Origin: Prochlorococcus sp. AG-409-L18
GTDB lineage: Bacteria; Cyanobacteriota; Cyanobacteriia; PCC-6307; Cyanobiaceae
Direction: 5' to 3'
DNA: 64,000 nt
Assembly (NCBI GenBank): GCA_003215535.1
Contig: QCKG01000003.1
Span: 1-64,000 of the forward strand
In this document: positions 52,616-63,092 of the stretch, one piece after another
Numbering within the stretch: position 1 is the first letter of the stretch
Layout of the letters: each line of letters opens with the position of its first letter
Made by a program: the position numbers and the translations under genes
Notes under the pieces: model-generated
Seen by the model: only the letters and a program-made list of their open reading frames with translations
The model's database searches: none
What the model was told of the DNA's origin: nothing

Positions 52616-53542
52616 TTGAATGTTTCCTATCTTCCTTTAATTAGATTGCGGCTTGCTCAACTTGCGGCCCATCTTGTTGTTGCACTAGTTGTTTTGGTCG
52701 TTATTGGGGGAGCGACCAGAGTAATGGAAGCAGGCTTGGCATGCCCTGACTGGCCTTTGTGCTATGGCTCCTTGGTCCCCAAGGCTCAGATGAACATCCA
52801 GGTCTTTTTGGAGTGGTTTCACCGGTTGGATGCATTTGTGATAGGGATTTCTTTTTTGCTCCAGTTTTGCCTGGGTCTGATCTTTTACGCCCAATTACCC
52901 AAATGGCTTGTATGGACTTATGGTTTTCTCACTTTTCTTGTTGGCTTGCAAGGAATTCTTGGGGCTTTGACTGTGACTCAATTATTGCCATCTGGTGTTG
53001 TCACAGCTCATTTGGGGTTGGCCCTTACGCTTGTTGCTTCTCTGAGTGGGATTACTCAGAGATTACTTCTGTTGCAAGCCTCCTCTCCTCCATCTTGGTG
53101 GCCTTTTTTGTCAGGAGCTTCTTTGTTAGGGATGATGGCACAGTGCCTTATTGGTGGCCGTATGGCTACAGGTTGGGCTGTCCAAAAATGCCTAATCAAT
53201 GGTCAGGCTTGCTATTTTCTTGATTGGCACAGAAGTTTTGCAATTCCAGCTTCGGCTCTGGTTTTGTGCTTTGTATTTTCTTCTTTTTTTGCTGGAGGAT
53301 GGCCCCGTCGCCAATGGCCCTTTTTGCTACCTGTTTTGGGACTTTTGATCATTCAGATAAGTCTTGGCATCCTCACTGTGCGTTTTGATTTGACTCAACC
53401 TGCATTAACAGTATGCCATCAGCTGGTGGCAACCCTTTTGGTAGCAGTTTTAGCAGCACTTTGTTTTAGGAGTCCTCAAGCCCTCCCCACTCATTCTCCC
53501 GATTTGGGTCAAGAATCTTCTTTGGAGCCTTGTCATGGTTAG
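52616..53542 (+). CDS. ctaA: Heme A synthase (CtaA/COX15)
   Basis: Converts heme O to heme A for the aa3 oxidase. The 308-residue protein has eight helices in two four-helix halves. Conserved His are seen in [35 protein letters not shown] and [11 protein letters not shown]. The [21 protein letters not shown] motif with its Cys pair is typical, and a second Cys pair occurs in [16 protein letters not shown]. The start is TTG at 52616; no in-frame ATG is near. It overlaps ctaB by 8 bases. Confidence 0.95.
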   Translation: MNVSYLPLIRLRLAQLAAHLVVALVVLVVIGGATRVMEAGLACPDWPLCYGSLVPKAQMNIQVFLEWFHRLDAFVIGISFLLQFCLGLIFYAQLPKWLVWTYGFLTFLVGLQGILGALTVTQLLPSGVVTAHLGLALTLVASLSGITQRLLLLQASSPPSWWPFLSGASLLGMMAQCLIGGRMATGWAVQKCLINGQACYFLDWHRSFAIPASALVLCFVFSSFFAGGWPRRQWPFLLPVLGLLIIQISLGILTVRFDLTQPALTVCHQLVATLLVAVLAALCFRSPQALPTHSPDLGQESSLEPCHG

Positions 53543-54533
53543 TTCAGCAACTGAGATGCTCTCAGACAATCTGGCTAGGGAGCAGGTTGTTCCTTCTAGG
53601 AGGATTGTGAGACTTCCTCCTTGGCTAGAGGTTGCAAAACCAAGGTTGATCCCTTTGCTTCTAGCTACAACGCTTGGGGGAATGGCCTTGACTGAAGCCT
53701 GGCCTCTTCCTTCCCCGCGCCTAGCTTGCACCCTTGGTGGAGGGGCTCTGGCAGCTGCAGCTGCAGGGGTTCTTAATTGTCTTTGGGAGCAGGATCTTGA
53801 TGGACGCATGAAGCGAACCAGTGGTAGGGCTTTGCCTTCTGGGCGGTTATCTCCTTCATCAGCTTTCTTAGTTGCAATTTCATGCACTCTTGTAGCTTCT
53901 ACCATCCTTGTTAGTGGCGTTAACTGTCTTGCTGCTGGTCTCTCTTTGCTGGGACTATGTAGTTATGTTCTTCTTTACACTGTTCTTTTGAAGCCAAGGA
54001 CTTCTCAGAACATTGTGATAGGTGGGGTCGCGGGAGCAATTCCACCTTTGGTTGGAGCTGCTGCTGCCACCGGACATGTTGGACTTAGTGGATGGTGGCT
54101 ATTCGCTCTAGTAATGGTTTGGACACCAGCCCATTTTTGGGCACTTGCATTGTTACTCAAGGATGACTATCGAGCAGTAGGCATCCCTATGTTGCCTGTA
54201 GTGAAGGGTGCAGAAGCCACAGCAAAAGCTATTGAGCGATATGGATGGGCAACCATTGTTTGGAGTGGTTTTGGGGTTTTAGCTTTGCCTGAAGGTGGAC
54301 TCTTGTATGGATTGCTATTACTCCCATTTAATGGCCGTTTACTTCAGATGATTCATCGTTTGGGCAGAGCTCCTGAAGATCTTGATAGGGCTAAGGGGCT
54401 ATTTCGCTGGTCTATTCTTTATATGTTTGGCATTTGTCTTTTGCTTATTTTAAGTCGCATGCCTCTGGCTGTGCAATTTGATTTACAAGGAATGGCATTG
54501 ATTAGGCAAATGGCCAATGTTCCTTTTCTTTAA
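53535..54533 (+). CDS. ctaB: Protoheme IX farnesyltransferase (heme O synthase)
   Basis: UbiA-family enzyme that adds a farnesyl group to heme b, making heme O, the substrate of ctaA. The 332-residue protein has about nine helices. The prenyl-diphosphate motif is [23 protein letters not shown] (about 84-106, an Asp-poor variant of NDxxDxxxD) and the second motif is [26 protein letters not shown] (about 196-221). ATG at 53535 overlaps the ctaA stop by 8 bases. The N-terminus is about 25 residues longer than in some homologues. Confidence 0.95.
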   Translation: MVSSATEMLSDNLAREQVVPSRRIVRLPPWLEVAKPRLIPLLLATTLGGMALTEAWPLPSPRLACTLGGGALAAAAAGVLNCLWEQDLDGRMKRTSGRALPSGRLSPSSAFLVAISCTLVASTILVSGVNCLAAGLSLLGLCSYVLLYTVLLKPRTSQNIVIGGVAGAIPPLVGAAAATGHVGLSGWWLFALVMVWTPAHFWALALLLKDDYRAVGIPMLPVVKGAEATAKAIERYGWATIVWSGFGVLALPEGGLLYGLLLLPFNGRLLQMIHRLGRAPEDLDRAKGLFRWSILYMFGICLLLILSRMPLAVQFDLQGMALIRQMANVPFL

Positions 54534-54619
54534 ATAAATAGAAGACAATTTGTTCTCAATCAGCAATTTCATTTTCTGCCTAGATATTCTGAAACTTATC
54601 GAGGAGACCTCTTTATTCG

Positions 54620-55633
54620 ATGTTTGCTATTGAACTTCAGAAACTGATGAAGTCCTATGGGTCGGTAAAGGCCTTAAATGGTCTAACTCTGAATGTGCCT
54701 GAAGGATCGTTATATGGATTACTGGGTCCCAATGGGGCAGGAAAGACATCTACTCTAAGAATTATTTGTACATTGATAGCGCCTGATTCTGGGAAGGTTA
54801 CTGTTGCTGGCATTAATGCACTTGTTAATCCTCGAAAAGTTCGGAGAGAATTAGGCTATGTTGCTCAGGAAGTTGCTATCGATAAGATCCTTACAGGTAG
54901 AGAGTTGCTCAATTTGCAAGGAGATCTATATCACTTGCCCCAAAGAGATAAGGGAAAACGAATAAGTGAATTAATCGGCTTACTAGATATGGGTGATTGG
55001 ATTGATCGGCGTTGTGGATCCTATTCAGGAGGAATGCGTAGAAGAGTTGACCTTGCTTCAGGCTTGTTACATCAACCAAAGATATTGGTTTTAGATGAGC
55101 CAACAGTTGGCCTTGATATTGAAAGTCGCTCAGCAATATGGGAGTTATTACTTCAGCTTAAGGATCAAGGTACAACTTTGCTTCTGAGTAGCCATTATCT
55201 CGAAGAAGTAGAAACACTTGCTGATCAAATGGCTATTATTGATGACGGTAAAGTTATCGCCGAAGGATCTCCAGATGAGCTTAAAAGGGCTCTAGGAGGT
55301 GATCGTGTGACTCTTAAGGTTCGTGAGTTTAGTAATGCAAGAGAGTCAGAGAAAGTTAAGGAGTTGTTGGTAAATGTTGATGGTGTACGTCAGGTTGTTA
55401 TTAATCGAGCTCAGGGTTTTTCTCTTAACCTTGTTGTAGATAATCAAGGCTCTTTACCTCTTTTGAAAGAAAAACTTGCTCAAAATAATCTTCAGATTTT
55501 TGCTATGACACATAGTCTACCTAGCTTGGATGATGTTTATCTTCAGGCCACAGGTAGAACGCTTTTAGATGCTGAATTGGAAATGACTGCCTCAAGAGAT
55601 CTAAGAAAAGAGAGTAAAAAATCGATGAGGTAA
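54620..55633 (+). CDS. ABC-2 exporter ATPase (DrrA-like)
   Basis: A 337-residue ATP-binding protein of the DrrA/CcmA branch: Walker A GPNGAGKTS (about 36-44), signature SGGMRRRVDLASGLL (about 138-152), Walker B ILVLDEPTVGLD and H-loop LLSSHYLEE. The C-terminal domain (about 225-320) is the usual DrrA regulatory extension. It sits directly before its likely permease at 55703. Substrate unknown; members export lipids, drugs or polysaccharides. The operon follows ctaB on the same strand with a gap of 86 bases. Confidence 0.9.
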   Translation: MFAIELQKLMKSYGSVKALNGLTLNVPEGSLYGLLGPNGAGKTSTLRIICTLIAPDSGKVTVAGINALVNPRKVRRELGYVAQEVAIDKILTGRELLNLQGDLYHLPQRDKGKRISELIGLLDMGDWIDRRCGSYSGGMRRRVDLASGLLHQPKILVLDEPTVGLDIESRSAIWELLLQLKDQGTTLLLSSHYLEEVETLADQMAIIDDGKVIAEGSPDELKRALGGDRVTLKVREFSNARESEKVKELLVNVDGVRQVVINRAQGFSLNLVVDNQGSLPLLKEKLAQNNLQIFAMTHSLPSLDDVYLQATGRTLLDAELEMTASRDLRKESKKSMR

Positions 55634-55702
55634 ATTATAAAAATAGATAGAATATTTAGAAAGGACCCTTGTACTTTTGACCTTTGCTTCTTAAATTGAG
55701 TT

Positions 55703-56557
55703 ATGACAAAGTCATTAATAGAAATTGACTCCCTCCCCTCTGAGGGCTGGCCCTTCTCTGAGATCATTCAGGAGACAAATGCCTTGACTAGGCGACTTTT
55801 CTTGCAGTTGATGAGACGTCCCTCCACATTATTGGCAGGGATTTTGCAGCCATTAATATGGTTGGTTCTTTTTGGAGCTTTGTTTTCAAAGGCACCAGAT
55901 GGTTTGTTGCCAGGGGGTACTAGTTATGGGAGGTTTTTAGGCGCAGGAGTGATCGTATTTACGGCTTTTAGTGGAGCCTTAAATGCAGGTCTGCCAGTAA
56001 TGTTTGATCGAGAGTTTGGCTTCTTGAATCGATTATTGGTAGCACCATTGCGTAGTCGAAAATCAATTGTTTTTGCTTCAGTGATATACATCACGACTAT
56101 CAGTCTTCTCCAAAGTCTTGCCATTATGTGGACAGCATCATTGCTTGGATATGGCTGGCCAGGATTGGGAGGACTGTTATTAGTTTCCTTTACACTTTTA
56201 TTATTAGTATTTGCTGTTACTGCTTTAAGTCTTGGATTGGCTTTTGCTTTGCCAGGTCACATTGAGTTAATTGCGGTTATTTTTGTTGCCAATCTTCCTT
56301 TCTTGTTTGCGAGCACAGCTTTAGCTCCGATTTCATTCATGCCTTCTTGGTTGGGGTGGCTTGCAGCCCTTAATCCCCTTACCTTTGCTATTGAACCAAT
56401 ACGTGCAGCTTATGCAGGACCAATTGATCTTGGCATTGTTCTACTGCATGCCCCATATGGAGAAGTAAGTGGTTATGGCTGTTTGTTTGTCTTGTTGATT
56501 CTTACGGTTGGACTTTTCTTTTTAATTAGCCCACTCCTTAATCGCAAACTTGCTTGA
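55703..56557 (+). CDS. ABC-2 type exporter permease
   Basis: A 284-residue integral membrane protein of the DrrB/ABC-2 family. Six helices follow an amphipathic N-terminal part (LTRRLFLQLMRRPSTLLAGILQPLIWLVLFG). The family motif GLPVMFDREFGFLNRLLVAPLRSRKSIV is present at about 98-125, and PFLFASTALAPISFMPSWLGWLAALNPLTFAIEPIRA near 207-243. It pairs with the ATPase gene just upstream. Its last codons overlap the next hypothetical gene. Confidence 0.9.
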   Translation: MTKSLIEIDSLPSEGWPFSEIIQETNALTRRLFLQLMRRPSTLLAGILQPLIWLVLFGALFSKAPDGLLPGGTSYGRFLGAGVIVFTAFSGALNAGLPVMFDREFGFLNRLLVAPLRSRKSIVFASVIYITTISLLQSLAIMWTASLLGYGWPGLGGLLLVSFTLLLLVFAVTALSLGLAFALPGHIELIAVIFVANLPFLFASTALAPISFMPSWLGWLAALNPLTFAIEPIRAAYAGPIDLGIVLLHAPYGEVSGYGCLFVLLILTVGLFFLISPLLNRKLA

Positions 56558-57086
56558 AATTGTGACCCTATCAACTCATTCCCACTTCAAGAGTGTTCGC
56601 CAGAAAGAGCTTCAGGAGAAGATTTTTCTGGCAAAACACCTTAAAGAAGAAAAAAACCTTTCTTTTTTGGAATCTCTTTGGGTTCATCGTTATGGACTCT
56701 CGAACCTTCCTTCTTATGAAAGTCTAGTTTCGCCAAAATACTTGGAGACAATTACCGAACAGTTGGAGGTTAATGGAAGGCAACTTTTATCAGAGGTTGA
56801 AATTCAAAAAACTAAGTCTTTTGAATTAGGCAAGTCGGGTCCGTTATTTTCTCAAGAGGAAGAAGAATCCTCTGAATTATTAGAAATAGAAAGTGACGAC
56901 CCTCAAGAAATTGAAGGAGGTCACTATGATTCTCTTCCTAGGGGGGAGTCAGATGGATCTGTTGACAAATTGATTCCAAAAAATTCAGGTGAAAGATTGC
57001 TTGTTTCACCTCCGCCTCCACCAAATTTGAATCGGCTTAGACGTTGGATCCCTGGGATTGAATCAGAATTGCCAAAAGCATCCTGA
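56550..57086 (+). CDS. Hypothetical protein with acidic linker and Pro tail
   Basis: A 178-residue protein. The N-terminal 85 residues look ordered and helical (FKSVRQKELQEKIFLAKHLKEEKNLSFLESLWVHRYGLS), followed by an acidic Glu/Ser/Asp-rich linker (about 95-130) and a C-terminal Pro-rich then basic segment (PPPPPNLNRLRRWIPGI). TTG at 56550 overlaps the permease stop by 8 bases; GTG four codons later is another possible start. No membrane helix. Unknown function; the position suggests co-expression with the ABC-2 exporter. Confidence 0.6.
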   Translation: MLEIVTLSTHSHFKSVRQKELQEKIFLAKHLKEEKNLSFLESLWVHRYGLSNLPSYESLVSPKYLETITEQLEVNGRQLLSEVEIQKTKSFELGKSGPLFSQEEEESSELLEIESDDPQEIEGGHYDSLPRGESDGSVDKLIPKNSGERLLVSPPPPPNLNRLRRWIPGIESELPKAS

Positions 57087-57120
57087 CGGCCCTCTTTGAT
57101 AAGTGTTTCCGAGGTTTTTA

Positions 57121-58923
<1,803 letters not shown>

Positions 58924-58976
58924 TCAGTTTTGACAAGTCAGTTACTGTTTGAATAAGAGCTTGGCATTTTTCAAAT

Positions 58977-59153
58977 ATGAATGACTCAGGCGCGGTGTTT
59001 TTCGTGCTAATGGCTGGTTTGGCTGGAGTAATGACCTTGGTCTATTTCCCATTGCGTCTTTTCCTTACAGCTACCGCCCGCAGTAGACGTTTGCGGCTTT
59101 TGCAACGGATTAGAAGATTAAGAGATGAGTTGGGCCAACCTCTGGAATCATGA
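58977..59153 (+). CDS. Small single-pass membrane protein (58 aa)
   Basis: ATG at 58977-58979 opens a 58-codon frame ending TGA at 59151-59153. The product has an N-terminal membrane helix (GAVFFVLMAGLAGVMTLVYF) and a strongly basic C-terminus (RSRRLRLLQRIRRLRDEL), which predicts a cytoplasmic tail. It is divergent from groEL2 with a 131-base gap. The composition is clearly protein-like. No family recognised; no good Shine-Dalgarno is visible, which is common in these genomes. Confidence 0.65.
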   Translation: MNDSGAVFFVLMAGLAGVMTLVYFPLRLFLTATARSRRLRLLQRIRRLRDELGQPLES

Positions 59154-59531
59154 GAATAGGGTTGCGTCAGAAATCATGGATGTGGATTTGCAAAATAATG
59201 TTATGACTCTAATTCTATTTATTGATAAAAGATGAAATTTCCAGTGCTCACTTGCTCACTTTTAGGGGTCTCATGTATAGAAAATTTTACGATCTTTTTA
59301 ATCGCTAAATTAAACTTATTCTTTCTCCCTAGATTGATATTGATTTGAATTCTTCCCAAGAATTTCCATTGTTTACATATTTTGCTTGATCAGAAGAACC
59401 TATCTTTAGGCGCTGATATATATCGAAGTAAATATTTAAGCTGTTTGACTGTAATTATTTAATTAAAATATGTGTTCATTAAGGTTTTATTTGATCTCTA
59501 TAACTTATTTTTGAGGACATTAACTCTTGAT
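59154..59531. other. AT-rich convergent intergenic region without recognised feature
   Basis: This 378-base gap lies between the 3' ends of two convergent genes, where promoters are not needed. It is very AT-rich, has only frames under 20-25 codons, and shows no obvious terminator hairpin. It may contain a small RNA or a decayed gene; nothing specific is seen. Confidence 0.4.
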
Positions 59532-60284
59532 TTAACCCATTACCATTCCTCCATCTACTTGTAAAACCTGACCTGTTATGTAGGCTGCAGCTGGATCTAT
59601 AGCTAAGAAGCGAACTGCTCCTGCGATTTGTTCGGGAGTGCCAAAAGATCCCAATGGAATAGCCGAGAGAATTGCTTCTGCATCTAGATCTTTTGTCATA
59701 TCAGTTGATATAAAGCCAGGGGCGACTGCATTGACTGTGATACCTCTAGGCGCCAATTCCTTTGCTGTGCTTTTTGTTAGACCAATTACTCCTGCTTTGG
59801 AAGCTGCATAATTAGCTTGTCCTGCATTCCCAATAATTCCGACAACTGATGTGATATTGATAATCCTTCCACTTTTTTGTTTGAGCATAGGCCTTGTGAC
59901 TGCTCTCGTACACAGAAAAACTCCACTTAGGTTGATATCTATAACGTCTTTCCAGTCTTGGGTTTTCATTCGCATTAAGAGGCCATCACGAGTAATACCT
60001 GCATTGTTGATCAGAATGTCAATGTGGCTGCTTCGCTCTAGTACTTTCTTGATTAAATCTTCAACCTGACTCTCATCGGAGATATTTGCCTGTAAGGGAT
60101 AAGCTTTGCCACCCGTAGCAGTTATTGCTGCTACGACTTCCTCTGCTTTTTCTGGTGAATTGGAGTAATTAACAACTACTTCTGCTCCAGCTTCTCCGAG
60201 GGCAAGTGCTACAGCCTTCCCTATTCCTCTACTGGCACCTGTTATTAAGGCAGTCTTCTCATTAAGGGGTTTAAGAGAGTTCAT
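59532..60284 (-). CDS. fabG: 3-oxoacyl-[acyl-carrier-protein] reductase
   Basis: NADPH-dependent reductase of the fatty-acid elongation cycle. The 250-residue short-chain dehydrogenase has the cofactor motif TGASRGIGKAVA (about 15-26), NNAG (about 91-94), and the catalytic triad Ser (NITSVVG), Tyr and Lys (YAASKAG, about 158-164). The C-terminal ITGQVLQVDGGMVMG is typical of FabG. Length is normal. Monocistronic on the minus strand, divergent from ispD with a 272-base gap. Confidence 0.95.
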   Translation of the reverse strand: MNSLKPLNEKTALITGASRGIGKAVALALGEAGAEVVVNYSNSPEKAEEVVAAITATGGKAYPLQANISDESQVEDLIKKVLERSSHIDILINNAGITRDGLLMRMKTQDWKDVIDINLSGVFLCTRAVTRPMLKQKSGRIINITSVVGIIGNAGQANYAASKAGVIGLTKSTAKELAPRGITVNAVAPGFISTDMTKDLDAEAILSAIPLGSFGTPEQIAGAVRFLAIDPAAAYITGQVLQVDGGMVMG

Positions 60285-60556
60285 CTATGAAAGGTTTAAA
60301 GACTAATTACCCTAGTATTTGATTGGGATAATACTTTCAGTATTTATGGCAGAGCTTCTAATGAATCTTTTCATGCAGGCTCACGAATAATCTCTAGAGA
60401 AGCTCCAAGCTTTGATGTCAATACCTATAGGCCTTGCTTTTTTAGTCGTTTTCCTGAAAATAGGTGATTTAAAATTAGTGCCCTTCCTGGGAAGTTAGAC
60501 AGACAGTTTCAGCTGATGGTATGAAGAATATTAATGGTTTGTTTTAGGAGTTTATT
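60285..60556. promoter_or_regulatory. Divergent promoter region fabG / ispD
   Basis: A 272-base gap that should hold promoters for both genes. TAGGAG at 60545-60550 is a good Shine-Dalgarno for the TTG start of ispD at 60557. No other strong element is recognised. Confidence 0.4.
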
Positions 60557-61237
60557 TTGCACCTTCTTATTGTCGCTGCGGGGAGTGGCCGTCGAATGGG
60601 GGCAAAAGGCAATAAATTATTGTTGCCATTGGTTGGACGCCCTGTTTTGGCATGGACTCTGGATGCAGCTTTGCAAGCAGAGTCGATTGAATGGATAGGG
60701 ATTGTTGGTCAGCCAGTTGACTATTCAGCGATTATTTCTCTAGTCGAAGGAGTAATAAAACCAGTTGAGTGGATTAATGGGGGAAGTACTCGTCAGGAAT
60801 CTGTTCAGAGGGGTCTGGAATCACTACCTTCCTCAGCAAAGCATGTCCTTATTCATGATGGAGCAAGGTGTTTGGCTGAATCTGAGTTATTTAATCGCTG
60901 TGCGCAGGCCGTTTCTTCTGGTAATGCAGTAATAGCAGCAACTCCTGTTACAGATACTATTAAGTGTGTAAATCGAGAGGGGTTTATTACAAATACACCA
61001 GAACGTGCTGGGTTATGGGCGGCTCAAACTCCGCAAGGTTTTTCGGTGGCTCAGTTAAGAGAAGGTCACAGCAAAGCCTTGGAAAAGGGGTGGAGTGTTA
61101 CGGATGACTCTTCTCTGTATGAGCGTTTAGGGTGGCCAGTCCAAATATTGGAATCTAGTCCTTCAAATATAAAAGTTACTACTCCGTTCGATCTCACAAT
61201 CGCTGAAGCTGTTGTTTCAATTAGGCAATCAAGCTGA
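60557..61237 (+). CDS. ispD: 2-C-methyl-D-erythritol 4-phosphate cytidylyltransferase
   Basis: Third step of the MEP isoprenoid pathway, joining CTP and methylerythritol phosphate. The 226-residue protein has the nucleotide-binding start [23 protein letters not shown], the middle motif [31 protein letters not shown] and the late [12 protein letters not shown]. The start is TTG at 60557 with a TAGGAG ribosome binding site 6 bases upstream. Its 3' end overlaps the convergent S66 peptidase gene by 17 bases. Confidence 0.96.
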   Translation: MHLLIVAAGSGRRMGAKGNKLLLPLVGRPVLAWTLDAALQAESIEWIGIVGQPVDYSAIISLVEGVIKPVEWINGGSTRQESVQRGLESLPSSAKHVLIHDGARCLAESELFNRCAQAVSSGNAVIAATPVTDTIKCVNREGFITNTPERAGLWAAQTPQGFSVAQLREGHSKALEKGWSVTDDSSLYERLGWPVQILESSPSNIKVTTPFDLTIAEAVVSIRQSS

Positions 61238-62114
61238 GCCTGCCTGTCTTGCCATTTAACTTGGCTTTTCGGCCTAGTGGTAATGAGGCGTTACCAGATC
61301 CGTGTCCTATTGGAAGATTACCTACGACAGGGATGTTGAGGTCAAAGCATCTTTCCTTGAGAATATCTTCAAGGAGAAAGCTGTTTTCTTGGGGGTTCTC
61401 CGAAAGAGATTCACAGTCAGTGAAACGGCCAAAACCTATACCAGCTATGTCTTTGAGTAACCCTGCTAATCGCCAATGAGTAAGCATTCGATCAATGCGA
61501 TAAGGGGCTTCTCCGATGTCTTCAAAAACGATAATTGAGCCTTTGACATCAGGAAAATGATTGGTTCCAATCAAGTGAGTTCCTACGGTGAGATTTGCAA
61601 TAATTAAAGGACCTATTGCAATTCCGCCAAACCAGCCTTCTCCAATTAGATCAGGTACTTCTTGTCCAAAAAGAATTGCGTGCAATCTTTCTTTGCTCCA
61701 TTCGGGTTCATGTGCAAGAGAATTAAGCATTGGTCCATGAATGCCTCCATCGAACCCTGCTTTTAGCCTTGCTAAAAGCAGGGTAGTTACATCTGAAAAG
61801 CCAAGTAGCCACCCTCTATCCCATGGTTGAGGCCTTTCTAATAAACGAGCTGCTCCCCATCCACCTCGCGCGAATGCAAGCAGTGGCGCTTTTTGGTGGA
61901 GCTCTTGATATCGGACTTCATCTTTTCCCGCAAGGTATCCCCATCTTCTTTCAGAGACATTCTGTTTTTTGCAAATTAAGCCCCATCCTTCGAATACTTT
62001 GAGTCCTTCAAGAAGAGTTTGTTCATCATCAACTACAGAACTGGCTGCGACAGTAATAACTTCGTCTCCTTGTTGAAGTGGCCTGACAATTGTTTCAGGG
62101 CGAATAAGAACCAT
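61221..62114 (-). CDS. S66 LD-carboxypeptidase family protein
   Basis: A 297-residue serine peptidase of family S66, whose members trim tetrapeptide stems of peptidoglycan (LdcA) or process microcin-type peptides (MccF). The nucleophile Ser is in [15 protein letters not shown] (about 106-120), [11 protein letters not shown] precedes it, and the catalytic Glu and His are expected in [16 protein letters not shown] and [16 protein letters not shown]. Length is normal. It begins 3 bases after the UbiA-type gene stop on the same strand and overlaps ispD at the 3' end. Confidence 0.9.
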   Translation of the reverse strand: MVLIRPETIVRPLQQGDEVITVAASSVVDDEQTLLEGLKVFEGWGLICKKQNVSERRWGYLAGKDEVRYQELHQKAPLLAFARGGWGAARLLERPQPWDRGWLLGFSDVTTLLLARLKAGFDGGIHGPMLNSLAHEPEWSKERLHAILFGQEVPDLIGEGWFGGIAIGPLIIANLTVGTHLIGTNHFPDVKGSIIVFEDIGEAPYRIDRMLTHWRLAGLLKDIAGIGFGRFTDCESLSENPQENSFLLEDILKERCFDLNIPVVGNLPIGHGSGNASLPLGRKAKLNGKTGRLSLIA

Positions 62115-62117
62115 TTT

Positions 62118-63002
62118 TCAGCCTGCACGTCCAATTATTAACCCCAACAGTATTAGTGCTCCTAGTAAGACTTGGTTCTTGAAATGATTCCCATATTGGT
62201 TTTGAGATTTTTTAAGGGAGAAGACTTCACGTTGCATTCCTAGGCTTACTAATATCCAAATAGGCCAGAATTTCCAATTAACACCAGCAGAGAATCCTGC
62301 GATTGCCAGCAAAAAACAAGCAGTACCGTAGCTAATCCGAATTGTGGAGAATACATTTTTGCCAAGGCTAATTGCACTGCTATTGAGGCTTAATTTGATG
62401 TCATCTTCTCTGTCTGACAATGCATAAACAGTGTCAAACCCAAATGTCCATAAAAGCGTCGCTCCCCAACAGCAAAATAGGGGTAGTCCTCCTGAGAGAT
62501 TGCCTTCGCTAGCAGCCCATGGAATAAGCACTGCGAATCCCCAGCAGATTGCGAGAAGGGCTTGAGGGTAAGAAAACCATCTTTTTGCAGATGGATATAT
62601 AAGTACTGGAGGAAGAGTAAATAATGCGAGCTTCAGGCAGAGTTCTCTATTCTCGGTGGGCAGATAGAAAATTACTAAAAGGCTTAGAGACAGCATTATC
62701 AAAAGAAGAATAAAGGCTGTAGAAATATGAACTCTTCCACTACCTAAAGGTCTATGAACTGTTCGAGCGACCTTGATATCAATTTCCTTATCCCATAAAT
62801 CATTCACAATGCATCCTGCACCGCTTACGAATAAACCTCCAGCAGCAATTAAGGCAATTAGCCTTATTTGAGGTGGAGAGGTGGGAGTCAACCAAAGTGA
62901 CCATCCTGCTGGTATGAGCAAAATCAAACGTCCACTTGGCTTGTCCCATCGAAGGAGCTGAGCCCAACCTTTTAAACTCTGCAAGCTAAAAAAACTTTTC
63001 AC
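62118..63002 (-). CDS. ubiA: UbiA-type 4-hydroxybenzoate polyprenyltransferase
   Basis: Membrane prenyltransferase of about nine helices (294 residues). The diphosphate-binding motifs are VNDLWDKEIDIKVARTVHRPL (about 66-86, NDxxDxxxD) and YALSDREDDIKL (about 196-207). In cyanobacteria the 4-hydroxybenzoate enzyme feeds plastoquinone synthesis, since they lack a tocopherol-type route for this step. Assignment to ubiA rather than another UbiA member (chlG, menA) rests on the RxxHRPLGSGRV pattern. It is followed at 3 bases by the S66 peptidase gene and divergent from ppx. Confidence 0.88.
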   Translation of the reverse strand: MKSFFSLQSLKGWAQLLRWDKPSGRLILLIPAGWSLWLTPTSPPQIRLIALIAAGGLFVSGAGCIVNDLWDKEIDIKVARTVHRPLGSGRVHISTAFILLLIMLSLSLLVIFYLPTENRELCLKLALFTLPPVLIYPSAKRWFSYPQALLAICWGFAVLIPWAASEGNLSGGLPLFCCWGATLLWTFGFDTVYALSDREDDIKLSLNSSAISLGKNVFSTIRISYGTACFLLAIAGFSAGVNWKFWPIWILVSLGMQREVFSLKKSQNQYGNHFKNQVLLGALILLGLIIGRAG

Positions 63003-63092
63003 GAAACAACTTTGGTTAGTGAAGTCTTGGTAATTCTCAGCAAATAAGTAGCTCCTAGTGTCAGAGTGTTTCTATTACTGCCAAATAGCTTC

